The notes under the pieces: model-generated
The model's input: the letters and a program-made list of their open reading frames with translations, nothing else
Database searches by the model: none
What the model was told of the DNA's origin: nothing
Part shown: positions 17,606 to 24,994 of the stretch, one piece after another
Layout of the letters: the number at the start of each line of letters is the position of its first letter
Position numbering within the stretch: position 1 is the first letter of the stretch
Assembly (NCBI RefSeq): GCF_014217785.1
Contig: NZ_CP048814.1
Coordinates: forward strand, 1,364,001-1,428,000
DNA from: Rhodococcus triatomae
GTDB taxonomy: Bacteria > Actinomycetota > Actinomycetes > Mycobacteriales > Mycobacteriaceae
Direction of reading: 5' to 3'
Length of the DNA: 64,000 nt
Translations under genes and position numbers: made by a program

Positions 17606-19102
17606 CTAGTACGCGAACGAGAGTTTCTCGGGCTCACCGGAATCGTCCGGCTCGTCCGGCTCATCTCCTGGTGGATGTCGGTCGTGGTCGGACGGTCCGG
17701 CGATCGCGTACCTGCGGATGAGTCCGAACCAGATGACGAACAACGCGCCGTAGACGAGCGTCAGCGTGATCAGCGATACCCACACCGTCCCCACCGAATG
17801 GTTGGACACGCCCATGTCGACGGTCAGCCGGATCATGTCCACGCCGGTGGGATTGGGATGCACCACCCAGGGCTGACGGCCCATCTCGGTGAAGATCCAG
17901 CCCGCGCTGTTGGCCAGGAACGGGGTGGGAATCGCCGCGATCGACAGGACCGAGAACCACTTCTGGTCCGGTACCCGGCCGCGCCTGGTGACCCAGAGCC
18001 CGGCGAGAGCCAGTGCAGCCGAACCGACCCCGAGGCCGATCATCGCGCGGAACGACCAGTAGGTGACGAAGAGATTGGGCCGGTAGTTGCCGGGACCGAA
18101 CCGCTCCTCGTACTGCACCTGGAGATCCTCGACGCCCTGGAGTTCGACGTCGCTGAACCGCCCCTCGGCGAGGTACGGGAGAATGTACGGCAGCTCGATC
18201 AGGTGCGTGACGCTGTCGCAGTTGTTGTGGGTACCCACGGTGAGGATCGAGAACTTCGGATCCGTCTCGGTGTGACACAGGGATTCGGCGGAGGCCATCT
18301 TCATCGGCTGCTGCTGGAACATGAGTTTGGCCTGGATGTCTCCGGTGACGATCAGAGCGACGCCGGACAGGATCATCACCAACATGCCCAGGCGAGCTGC
18401 CGGACGATGCATGACCCGGGCGTCCTCGACGAGTTCACTCGCCTGGGGCTCCGGTGCCGTCTTCGCCGCGCGCATGTTGCGGACCATCCACCAGCCGGCG
18501 ATACCGGCGACGAAAGTCCCGGCGGTCAGGAAGGAGCCCGCCACGGTGTGCGGGAACGCGGCGAGAGCCGTGACGTTGGTCATCATCTCCCAGATACTCG
18601 AGAGTTCGGCACGGCCGGTTTCCGGGTTGTACACCGCGCCCACCGGATGCTGCATGAACGAGTTGGCCGCGATGATGAAGTACGCGGACGCGTTGACGCC
18701 GATCGCGACGAGCCAGATCGTCGCCAGGTGAACGAGTTTGGGTAGCCTTCCCCAGCCGAAGATCCACAGCCCGATGAAGGTCGATTCGAGGAAGAAGGCG
18801 ACGAGTCCCTCGAGTGCGAGTGGTGCACCGAAGACGTCACCGACGAATCGGGAGTACTCGCTCCAGTTCATCCCGAACTGGAACTCCTGGACGATTCCGG
18901 TCGCGACGCCGAGCGCGAAGTTGATGAGGAAGAACTTGCCGAAGAACTTGGTGAGCCGGTACCAGTGATCCTTCTTCGTGATCACCCACATCGTCTGCAT
19001 GATCGCGATCATCGGCGCGAGTCCGATGGTCAGCGGCACGAAGATGAAGTGATAGACGGTGGTGATGCCGAACTGCCACCGGGAGACATCCAAGACATCC
19101 AT
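17606..19102 (-). CDS. cydA: Cytochrome bd oxidase subunit I
   Basis: 498 residues, with His18 in TTVYHFIFVPLTIGL as a predicted heme ligand, the FFLINFALGVATGIVQEFQFGMNWSEYSRFVGDVFG segment split over residues 50-85, and GRQPWVVHPNPTG in the C-terminal half. It carries hemes b558, b595 and d and the quinol site. First gene of cydABDC; GGAG lies five bases before the ATG. The 170-bp upstream gap holds two inverted repeats (19184-19206, 19215-19231) that may mediate oxygen or redox control. Lacks a long Q-loop insertion. Confidence 0.96.
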   Translation of the reverse strand: MDVLDVSRWQFGITTVYHFIFVPLTIGLAPMIAIMQTMWVITKKDHWYRLTKFFGKFFLINFALGVATGIVQEFQFGMNWSEYSRFVGDVFGAPLALEGLVAFFLESTFIGLWIFGWGRLPKLVHLATIWLVAIGVNASAYFIIAANSFMQHPVGAVYNPETGRAELSSIWEMMTNVTALAAFPHTVAGSFLTAGTFVAGIAGWWMVRNMRAAKTAPEPQASELVEDARVMHRPAARLGMLVMILSGVALIVTGDIQAKLMFQQQPMKMASAESLCHTETDPKFSILTVGTHNNCDSVTHLIELPYILPYLAEGRFSDVELQGVEDLQVQYEERFGPGNYRPNLFVTYWSFRAMIGLGVGSAALALAGLWVTRRGRVPDQKWFSVLSIAAIPTPFLANSAGWIFTEMGRQPWVVHPNPTGVDMIRLTVDMGVSNHSVGTVWVSLITLTLVYGALFVIWFGLIRRYAIAGPSDHDRHPPGDEPDEPDDSGEPEKLSFAY

Positions 19103-19183
19103 GGCTACTCCGAAACTGGGCCCATAGGACAGCTTTCGGGCCGACGCGCGGGCGGGTGCGCATCGTCCCTGCTGATCAACGTA

Positions 19184-19206
19184 CTGCGATCGAACTGCTA
19201 TCGCAG
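19184..19206. promoter_or_regulatory. Inverted repeat CTGCGAT-N9-ATCGCAG upstream of cydA
   Basis: Two exact 7-bp arms at 19184-19190 and 19200-19206 are separated by nine bases. They lie 82-104 bp before the cydA start and are probably a regulator site in the cyd promoter. The binding protein is not known from sequence. Confidence 0.4.
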
Positions 19207-19214
19207 GACTTTGA

Positions 19215-19231
19215 TACTACGCAACGTAGTA
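19215..19231. promoter_or_regulatory. Inverted repeat TACTACG-CAA-CGTAGTA upstream of cydA
   Basis: A perfect 7-bp arm palindrome with a three-base spacer lies 113-129 bp before the cydA start, just behind the pabC stop. The minus-strand TAGTAT inside it could be a -10 element, so a repressor here would block the promoter. Arms of this type suit a TetR- or GntR-type dimer. Confidence 0.45.
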
Positions 19232-19271
19232 GAAAAGCCGCCCCTCGGGCCAGGTGATGCGTACCACCTGG

Positions 19272-20132
19272 TCACCGAGCCGGATCGCGCTCCACCGCGA
19301 GATCCACCAGAGCCCGGAAATCGTCCGCCCAGGCCGGCTCCGCGAGTGTCAGCCCGTCCAGCCTGCGAACCCGGGCCGCGAGCGTGATACTCGAGATCAG
19401 CCAAACGCCGTCGGCGGTAATGAGATCCGCGGGACGCAGCGGCGTGTACTCGCACCGGAAGCCCTTCGATCCGGCGACCTCGAACAGCGCCTTCTGTGTC
19501 GTTCCCGGCAGAATCCCCTGCTCGAGCGGCGGCGTGATCAGAGTCTTGTCGCGAGCGATCACCACGGTCGATCGCGGGCCCTCGAGCACCCGGCCCTCAC
19601 TGCTGACGAAGATGACGTCGTCCGCGCCGTGCACCCCGGCGTAACGCAGTGCCGCCATGTTGGTGGCGTAGGAGAGCGTCTTGGCACCCAGGAGCAGCCA
19701 CGGGGCACTGGTCCCGAGGTCCACCGAGTAGCCGCGCTCGAGCGTCATCACGGACACGCCCTCGTCCCGCACCCGCGCCACCCGATCCGGCAGCGGCGCG
19801 ACGGTGACGTAGGCGGTCGGCTCACCGCCGATCTCGCGGCCCCGGGTGAGCACGAGCCGCATGGCTCCCTCGCCGTCTCCCGACCACTGCTCCGCGGCGA
19901 GCTCCACGGCCAGCCGCCAGTCGTCGAGATCCTGTGCGGGCAGCCCGAGTGCCCGCGCCGACATCGTCAGCCGAGCGAGGTGGGCCTCGAGCTGGAGAAC
20001 GTTGCCGCCACGCACCAGCAGTGTCTCGAACACACCGTCCCCACGCACCGCACCGAGATCGTCCGCATGCAGCAGAGGCGCGTCCGCGTCCCGCACCTCG
20101 TGGTCCAACGTCACCAGCACTCGATCGCCCAC
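19272..20132 (-). CDS. pabC: Aminodeoxychorismate lyase (PabC), PLP fold type IV
   Basis: 286 residues. PabC converts 4-amino-4-deoxychorismate to p-aminobenzoate and pyruvate for folate synthesis. Visible fold-type-IV features are RGDGVFETLLV, the PLP-lysine segment LGAKTLSYATNM, EGRVLEGPRSTVV (the phosphate and specificity loop) and LPGTTQKALFEVA. It is a minus-strand gene divergent from ygfZ. A branched-chain or D-amino-acid aminotransferase is the alternative, but synteny with Rv0812 and the EGPRST loop support the lyase. Confidence 0.88.
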   Translation of the reverse strand: MGDRVLVTLDHEVRDADAPLLHADDLGAVRGDGVFETLLVRGGNVLQLEAHLARLTMSARALGLPAQDLDDWRLAVELAAEQWSGDGEGAMRLVLTRGREIGGEPTAYVTVAPLPDRVARVRDEGVSVMTLERGYSVDLGTSAPWLLLGAKTLSYATNMAALRYAGVHGADDVIFVSSEGRVLEGPRSTVVIARDKTLITPPLEQGILPGTTQKALFEVAGSKGFRCEYTPLRPADLITADGVWLISSITLAARVRRLDGLTLAEPAWADDFRALVDLAVERDPAR

Positions 20133-20223
20133 GTCATCTCCTCTGTCCCCACCGCACTCAGCTTATCGAGCCGGGCCGGCATCGCCCGCTCCGCGGGCCC
20201 GGCCGTCGGCCCGCCCCTTTGCT

Positions 20224-20254
20224 CGGGTGCCGGGTCACACACGTCCGGCACCCG
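20224..20254. promoter_or_regulatory. 10-bp inverted repeat between pabC and ygfZ
   Basis: CGGGTGCCGG (20224-20233) and CCGGCACCCG (20245-20254) are perfect complements with an 11-base spacer. It is 33 bp from the ygfZ GTG and between divergent genes, so it is either an operator or a leader hairpin for ygfZ. Confidence 0.4.
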
Positions 20255-20287
20255 GGCCCCGCCGGACGAGACCTCTAGAATGGAATC

Positions 20288-21427
20288 GTGGTCGACAACG
20301 AGCCCGTCATCCCCGACCGATCCCCCACCGCCGGACCGCTCCTGTCCGTGCCCGGAGCAGTCCCCGCGCCGGAAGGCAGCCCCGACTCGGGCGTCGCCTG
20401 GCATCACGGCGATCCCTTCGCCGAACAACGCGCCGCCGAACGTGCCGCCGTGGTGATCGATCGATCCCATCGCACCGTTCTCGCACTCGAAGGGCCGGAG
20501 CGGCTGTCCTGGCTGCACACGATCTCGAGCCAGCACGTGGCCGACCTCGCCGACGGGGCCGGCGCCGAGAACCTCAGCCTGGATCTGAACGGGCGGATCG
20601 AGGACCACTTCGTCCTCGCCGACCTGGACGGCACGACCTGGATCGACACCGAGAACGCCCGCGGTGCCGCGCTCGCCGGCTTCCTGCGCAAGATGGTGTT
20701 CTGGGCGAAGGTCGAGGTGAAGGACGACGACGCCCTGGCCGTTCTCTCCGTCCTCGGGCCCGAGGCACCGTCGATCCTCGCCGCGGTCGACGCGCCGGTC
20801 CCGGACGGCGCCTATTCCGCCCTGCCGCTGCCCGGCGGCGGATTCGTTCGGCGGATGCCGTGGCCGACCGCACACTCCTTCGACCTGCTGGTACCCCGCG
20901 ACGACCTGCGCAGGTGGTGGGACGCACTGACCGCCGCCGGGGCACGCGCCGCCGGTTCCTGGGCCTTCGAGGCGCTGCGGGTCGGCGCACTGCGCCCGCG
21001 CCTCGGTGTCGATACCGACGAACGCACCATTCCCCACGAGGTGCACTGGATCGGCGCACCCGACGAGCGGGGCGCCGTCCACCTCGACAAGGGCTGCTAC
21101 CGCGGCCAGGAGACGGTCGCCCGCGTCCACAACCTCGGGAAGCCGCCCCGTCATCTCGTCCTGCTACACCTCGACGGCAGCGCGGACACCCTTCCCGAGA
21201 CCGGCGAGCAGGTCACCGCGGGCGGACGGGCCGTCGGCCGGATCGGCACCGTGGTGCACCACTACGAGCTCGGCCCGATCGCGCTCGCACTGGTCAAGCG
21301 CTCCGTCCCCGCCGACACCGAACTGGCGGCGGGCCCCGCGGCGGCGTCCATCGACGCCGACTCGATCCCCGCCGACGACCGTGTCCAGGCCGGGCGCGCC
21401 GCCGTCGACCGGTTGCGCGGACGATGA
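20288..21427 (+). CDS. ygfZ: YgfZ/GcvT-type folate-binding protein
   Basis: 379 residues. The family signature K-G-C-Y-x-G-Q-E is present (DKGCYRGQETVARVHN), whose Cys is essential in E. coli YgfZ. The GcvT-like fold segments ALEGPERLSWLHTISSQHV and GRIEDHFVLADLDG are also clear. YgfZ proteins bind tetrahydrofolate and help iron-sulfur cluster maturation of particular enzymes. Divergent to pabC, another folate-linked gene. The start is a GTG. It is followed by a 4-bp overlap with the MOSC gene. Confidence 0.9.
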   Translation: MVDNEPVIPDRSPTAGPLLSVPGAVPAPEGSPDSGVAWHHGDPFAEQRAAERAAVVIDRSHRTVLALEGPERLSWLHTISSQHVADLADGAGAENLSLDLNGRIEDHFVLADLDGTTWIDTENARGAALAGFLRKMVFWAKVEVKDDDALAVLSVLGPEAPSILAAVDAPVPDGAYSALPLPGGGFVRRMPWPTAHSFDLLVPRDDLRRWWDALTAAGARAAGSWAFEALRVGALRPRLGVDTDERTIPHEVHWIGAPDERGAVHLDKGCYRGQETVARVHNLGKPPRHLVLLHLDGSADTLPETGEQVTAGGRAVGRIGTVVHHYELGPIALALVKRSVPADTELAAGPAAASIDADSIPADDRVQAGRAAVDRLRGR

Positions 21428-22089
21428 CCGGGCGGCTGCTCGCGGTGTGCCTCCTGCACACCGAACGCGACAGCGGAGTTCGCCGGGTGCCTCGGACGGC
21501 GATCGACAAGCGGCCCGTCGACGGGTCGGTCCCGGTGACGTTCGGCGGCGTCGGCGCGGACTACGTCTGCGACGTGGCGCATCACGGCGGCCCGTTCAAG
21601 GCGGTCTACGCCTACGAGGAGGCCGAGGCGCTGCGGTGGGCCGAGGAACTGGGGCGCACTCTCCCGGCCGGATGGTTCGGGGAGAACCTGCGAGTCGCGG
21701 GGATACGCGCGACGGACGCGGTGATCGGCGAGCGCTGGCGGATCGGCGACGTCGAACTCGAGGTCACCTCGCCGCGCACCCCCTGCGCCACCTTCGCGAA
21801 CTGGGCCGGCGAACCACGCTGGGTGAAGCGCTTCACCGAGCGGGCCGACACCGGCACCTACCTCCGTGTCCTCCGGGAAGGCACGGTGCGGGCCGGTGAC
21901 TCGATCGAGCGGATCTCCGTGCCCGACCACGGCGTGACCGTTCGCGACGTCTTCACCGGTCACGACGCGGACCTGCTGTCCACACTCGCATCGTCCGGTC
22001 TCGACCTCGCTCCGAGCACCACCGAGAAGATCGCGTACCACCTGCGCCGCGTCGGCGCCGACACCCCGGGAGCCGAGGTGTCGCGATGA
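21424..22089 (+). CDS. MOSC-domain protein (YiiM-like)
   Basis: 221 residues, start ATG overlapping the ygfZ stop by ATGA. The MOSC marks are RRVPRTAIDKRPVDG, GDYVCD-type HHGG (DVAHHGGPFKAVYAY), GWFGENLRV, and the conserved cysteine in SPRTPCATFANW. MOSC proteins bind molybdenum cofactor or sulfur through that Cys; YiiM-type members reduce N-hydroxylated compounds. The partner enzyme is not evident here. Ends in a further ATGA overlap with the asparaginase gene, making a coupled three-gene unit. Confidence 0.88.
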   Translation: MTGRLLAVCLLHTERDSGVRRVPRTAIDKRPVDGSVPVTFGGVGADYVCDVAHHGGPFKAVYAYEEAEALRWAEELGRTLPAGWFGENLRVAGIRATDAVIGERWRIGDVELEVTSPRTPCATFANWAGEPRWVKRFTERADTGTYLRVLREGTVRAGDSIERISVPDHGVTVRDVFTGHDADLLSTLASSGLDLAPSTTEKIAYHLRRVGADTPGAEVSR

Positions 22090-23066
22090 GCGTCGAACTG
22101 GTCGAGGTCGTCCGCTCCGGGTTCCGCGAGTGCGTCCACCGCGGTTCACTCGTCGTACTCGACCCGACCGGAGAACCCCTGTTCGCGCTCGGTGAGGTCC
22201 AGACGCCGATCTACCCGCGTTCGGCCAACAAGCCGTGGCAGGCGGTCACCATGCTGCGCCACGGCTTCGCACCGGAGAGCCCCGAGGAACTCGTCCTCGC
22301 GACCGCCTCCCACGAAGGCGAATCCGACCACGTCGAACTGGTCCTGCAACTGCTGGCCCGGCACGGCCTGTCCGAATCCGACCTGCGCTGCCCTCCGGCA
22401 CTGCCCGCGAACGAGCTCGCCCACGCCGAACTCCTCGCCGCGGGCGAGCTCCCCCGGCCCGTCTACATGAACTGTTCCGGCAAGCATGCCGCCATGCTCG
22501 CCACCTGCGTGGTCAACGGCTGGCCCACCAACGGCTACCTCGAACCCACGCACCCGATGCAGCTCGCGGTGACGGAGACGTTCGGGGATCTGGTCGGCGA
22601 GGAGGAACTCGAGTACGGGATCGACGGCTGCGGTCTGCCGATCGTCCCGCTCTCGCTGACCCGGCTGGCGGCGAGCTTCGCGCGGCTGGTGCTGGCAGCG
22701 CCGGAGACCCCCGAACGCGCCGTCGCCGATGCCGTCCGGGAACACCCGTACCTCGTGTCCGGAACCGGCAAGGACGACCTGCTGCTCATGTCCACCGTGC
22801 CGGGGCTGTTCACGAAGTCCGGTGCCGAGGGCGTGCTCGTCGGTGCACTGCCCGACGGGACGTCGTTCGCCTTCAAGGTCGAGGACGGCTCGGAACGGGC
22901 CCGGCTGCCGCTGGCCGCTGCGCTGGTTCACCGGCTCGGCGTGGAATGGGCCACCGAGCGGCACGGCGCGGAATCGACTACCGAGTTGGCAGCCCTCGCG
23001 TCGAGGCCGGTGCTCGGCGGAGGCGCACGAGTCGGGACCGTACGCGCCGTCCCCGGGTTGTTCTGA
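22086..23066 (+). CDS. L-asparaginase, Rhizobium etli AnsA-type (AnsII family)
   Basis: 326 residues. Catalytic-site residues of the class 3 asparaginases are in the expected spacing: Ser46 and Lys49 in PRSANKP, and Cys130 and Lys133 in MNCSGKH. Further marks are ATASHEGE and IDGCGLPIVPLSL. The enzyme hydrolyses L-asparagine to aspartate and ammonia. It is translationally coupled to the MOSC gene upstream. It is unrelated to the E. coli AnsA/AnsB fold. Confidence 0.92.
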   Translation: MSVELVEVVRSGFRECVHRGSLVVLDPTGEPLFALGEVQTPIYPRSANKPWQAVTMLRHGFAPESPEELVLATASHEGESDHVELVLQLLARHGLSESDLRCPPALPANELAHAELLAAGELPRPVYMNCSGKHAAMLATCVVNGWPTNGYLEPTHPMQLAVTETFGDLVGEEELEYGIDGCGLPIVPLSLTRLAASFARLVLAAPETPERAVADAVREHPYLVSGTGKDDLLLMSTVPGLFTKSGAEGVLVGALPDGTSFAFKVEDGSERARLPLAAALVHRLGVEWATERHGAESTTELAALASRPVLGGGARVGTVRAVPGLF

Positions 23067-23269
23067 CGACCCTCCGCATCCCGTTCGCGCGTCGTATCGA
23101 GGCATCTGTCCAGCTCAACCGTGCGATGAGACCAACCAGACACAGCGGTAGCCGGGGGATGGAAGCGGAAGCGACTTTTCCACGCTAAAGTGTGGGGCAG
23201 GAACATACACACTGATACGGGGCCGCCAAATTCCCCAGGCCGCCCCGCGAAAGCGCGAGGGGGTCAGCC

Positions 23270-23440
23270 ATGGGCCGCGGCCGGGCAAAGGCAAAGCAGA
23301 CCAAGGTTGCACGTGAGTTGAAGTACAGCGTACCGACCACGGATTTCGAGAGCCTCCAGCGTGAGCTCTCCGGCGGATCGTCCCATCGGGACGACGTCTA
23401 CTCCGACTCGCGTGACGACGAGGACGACTGGCGCCGCTGA
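23270..23440 (+). CDS. DUF3073 small protein
   Basis: 56 residues beginning MGRGRAKAKQTKVARELKYS and ending in an acidic run DDVYSDSRDDEDDWRR. This is the conserved actinobacterial DUF3073 (Rv0810c in M. tuberculosis) of unknown function; the basic start and acidic end suggest nucleic-acid or protein contacts. GAGGGGG lies upstream of the ATG. It is convergent with purM and followed by a hairpin. Confidence 0.9.
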   Translation: MGRGRAKAKQTKVARELKYSVPTTDFESLQRELSGGSSHRDDVYSDSRDDEDDWRR

Positions 23441-23488
23441 TCGACATCCCGCGTCGGTACGGACACCACGTGCGTTCGTAGCGGTCGA

Positions 23489-23539
23489 GGACACGCGAAT
23501 GAGGGGGAGCCCCGGAGGCTCTCCCTCATTCGCGTGTCC
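23489..23539. terminator. Long hairpin between DUF3073 and purM
   Basis: Arms of 23-24 bp (23489-23512 and 23516-23539) are complementary apart from one G-U pair and one end mismatch; the loop is three bases. It lies between the 3' ends of convergent genes and has no U-tract, a bidirectional terminator shape. Confidence 0.7.
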
Positions 23540-23573
23540 GCACCTGCCACGTTCGCCTCGCACTCTCCCGATG

Positions 23574-23603
23574 CCGCACGCAGTACTACCGCACGCAGTA
23601 CTA
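23574..23603 (+). repeat. Tandem 15-bp duplication
   Basis: CCGCACGCAGTACTA is present twice in a row, at 23574-23588 and 23589-23603. It is intergenic between the hairpin and the purM end and has no clear function. Confidence 0.8.
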
Positions 23604-23675
23604 CGGAGACGACGAACCCCGGCACGGGACCGTCACGAGGACGGCCCCCGAACCGGGGAGTCGAGAAGCGGGCCT

Positions 23676-24755
23676 CTAGAAGCGCGGGTGGTCGCCGGTC
23701 AGGACGGCACGAATCGCCGCCGCGTCGTGGGACTTCTTGATGCTGCCGAGCGTCCAGCAGTCGATGTGGCGGGCAGTGAGAACCGCGAGGGCACGGTCGA
23801 CGTCCTCCGGCGCGACGATCGCCACCATGCCGACACCCATGTTGAAGGTCTGCTCCATCTCACCGCGCTCGACCCGGCCACGCTGGGCGATCATCCCGAA
23901 GATCGGCGCGGGGCTCCAGGTTCCGCGGTCCATCTCGGCGACGAGACCGGCCGGCATGACCCGGGCGAGGTTCGCGGCCAGACCGCCGCCGGTCACGTGA
24001 CAGAAGGTGCGCACGTCCGTTTCCGCGGCCAGCGCCAGGCAGTCCTTCGCGTAGATCCGGGTGGGCTCGAGCAGTTCCTCGCCGAGGGTGCGGCCGAACT
24101 CGTCCACGTGCGCGGTCAGGCTCATGTGGTCGATCTCCAGCAGCACCTTGCGAGCGAGCGAGTAGCCGTTCGAGTGCAGTCCGGACGAACCCATCGCGAT
24201 CACCACGTCGCCGGGACGCACCCGGTCCGGGCCGAGGATCGCCTCGGCCTCGACGACGCCGACACCGGTGGCGGACAGGTCGTAGTCCCCGTCGGCCATC
24301 ACGCCGGGGTGCTCCGCCGTCTCACCGCCGAGCAGGGCGCAGCCTGCCTGGATGCATCCCTCGGCGATACCGCCGACGATCTCGGCGACCCGCTCCGGCA
24401 CGACCCGGCCCACGGCGATGTAGTCCTGCAGGAAGAGCGGCTCGGCGCCACACACGACGAGGTCGTCGACGACCATCGCGACCAGGTCCAGTCCGACGGT
24501 GTCGTGCTTGTCGAGCGCCTGCGCCACGGCCAGTTTGGTGCCCACGCCGTCGGTGGAGGCGGCCAGCACCGGCTCCTTGTAGTCGCCCTTGAGCGAGAAC
24601 AGGCCCGCGAATCCGCCGATTCCGCCGTACACCTCGGGACGGCTGGCCTTCTTCGCGAGCGGGGCGAAGAGTTCGACAGCCCGGTCTCCGGCTTCGATGT
24701 CGACTCCTGCCGCTGCGTAGGAGGCGCCGGGGCGACTTGTCGGATCGTCGGTCAT
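23676..24755 (-). CDS. purM: Phosphoribosylformylglycinamidine cyclo-ligase PurM
   Basis: 359 residues; the ATG at 24755 (MTDDPTSRPGASYAAAGV) fits the family start better than an earlier in-frame codon. PurM closes the imidazole ring of AIR with ATP in purine synthesis. The AIR-synthase pattern is clear: GVDIEAGDRAVELF, STDGVGTKL, VDDLVVCGAEPLFLQDYIAVG, GCALLGGETAEHPG and the HVTGGGLAANLARVMP loop. It follows purF on the same strand, with a palindrome in the 239-bp gap. Confidence 0.96.
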   Translation of the reverse strand: MTDDPTSRPGASYAAAGVDIEAGDRAVELFAPLAKKASRPEVYGGIGGFAGLFSLKGDYKEPVLAASTDGVGTKLAVAQALDKHDTVGLDLVAMVVDDLVVCGAEPLFLQDYIAVGRVVPERVAEIVGGIAEGCIQAGCALLGGETAEHPGVMADGDYDLSATGVGVVEAEAILGPDRVRPGDVVIAMGSSGLHSNGYSLARKVLLEIDHMSLTAHVDEFGRTLGEELLEPTRIYAKDCLALAAETDVRTFCHVTGGGLAANLARVMPAGLVAEMDRGTWSPAPIFGMIAQRGRVERGEMEQTFNMGVGMVAIVAPEDVDRALAVLTARHIDCWTLGSIKKSHDAAAIRAVLTGDHPRF

Positions 24756-24885
24756 GGGGTCTGCACTCCAGCCTTGTCTTGCTCGTGTGGGCAGTCTTGC
24801 TCCGTGGGCATTTCCGCAACCGAACACACCGATTGCGCCCTAACGGTACCGGAAGCGCCAACCCCACCACCGCTGCCCCTTCCCC

Positions 24886-24940
24886 GTGGGTGAACGGACC
24901 CTCGACGCCCTCAGACCGGTCGAATGGTCCCTTCACCCAT
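24886..24940. repeat. Degenerate member of the dispersed palindrome family
   Basis: Left arm 24886-24912 and right arm 24914-24940 pair around a single A at 24913 with several mismatches and one shift. The right arm read in reverse complement (ATGGGTGAAGGGACCATTCG...) is very similar to the arms at 63229-63279. It lies between purF and purM, which run the same way, so it may not be a strict terminator. Confidence 0.55.
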
Positions 24941-24994
24941 GGGGAGAGGGGCGGGAGGAGTGCGAAAGAAGGGGTGCGAAATCGGAGGGGAGGG

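Noticed and set aside
17606-19102. Possible extra oxidase-like frames on the opposite strand of cydA
   Set aside because: Opposite-strand frames have low-complexity charged proteins, while the CydA frame carries heme ligands and GRQPWVVHPNP.
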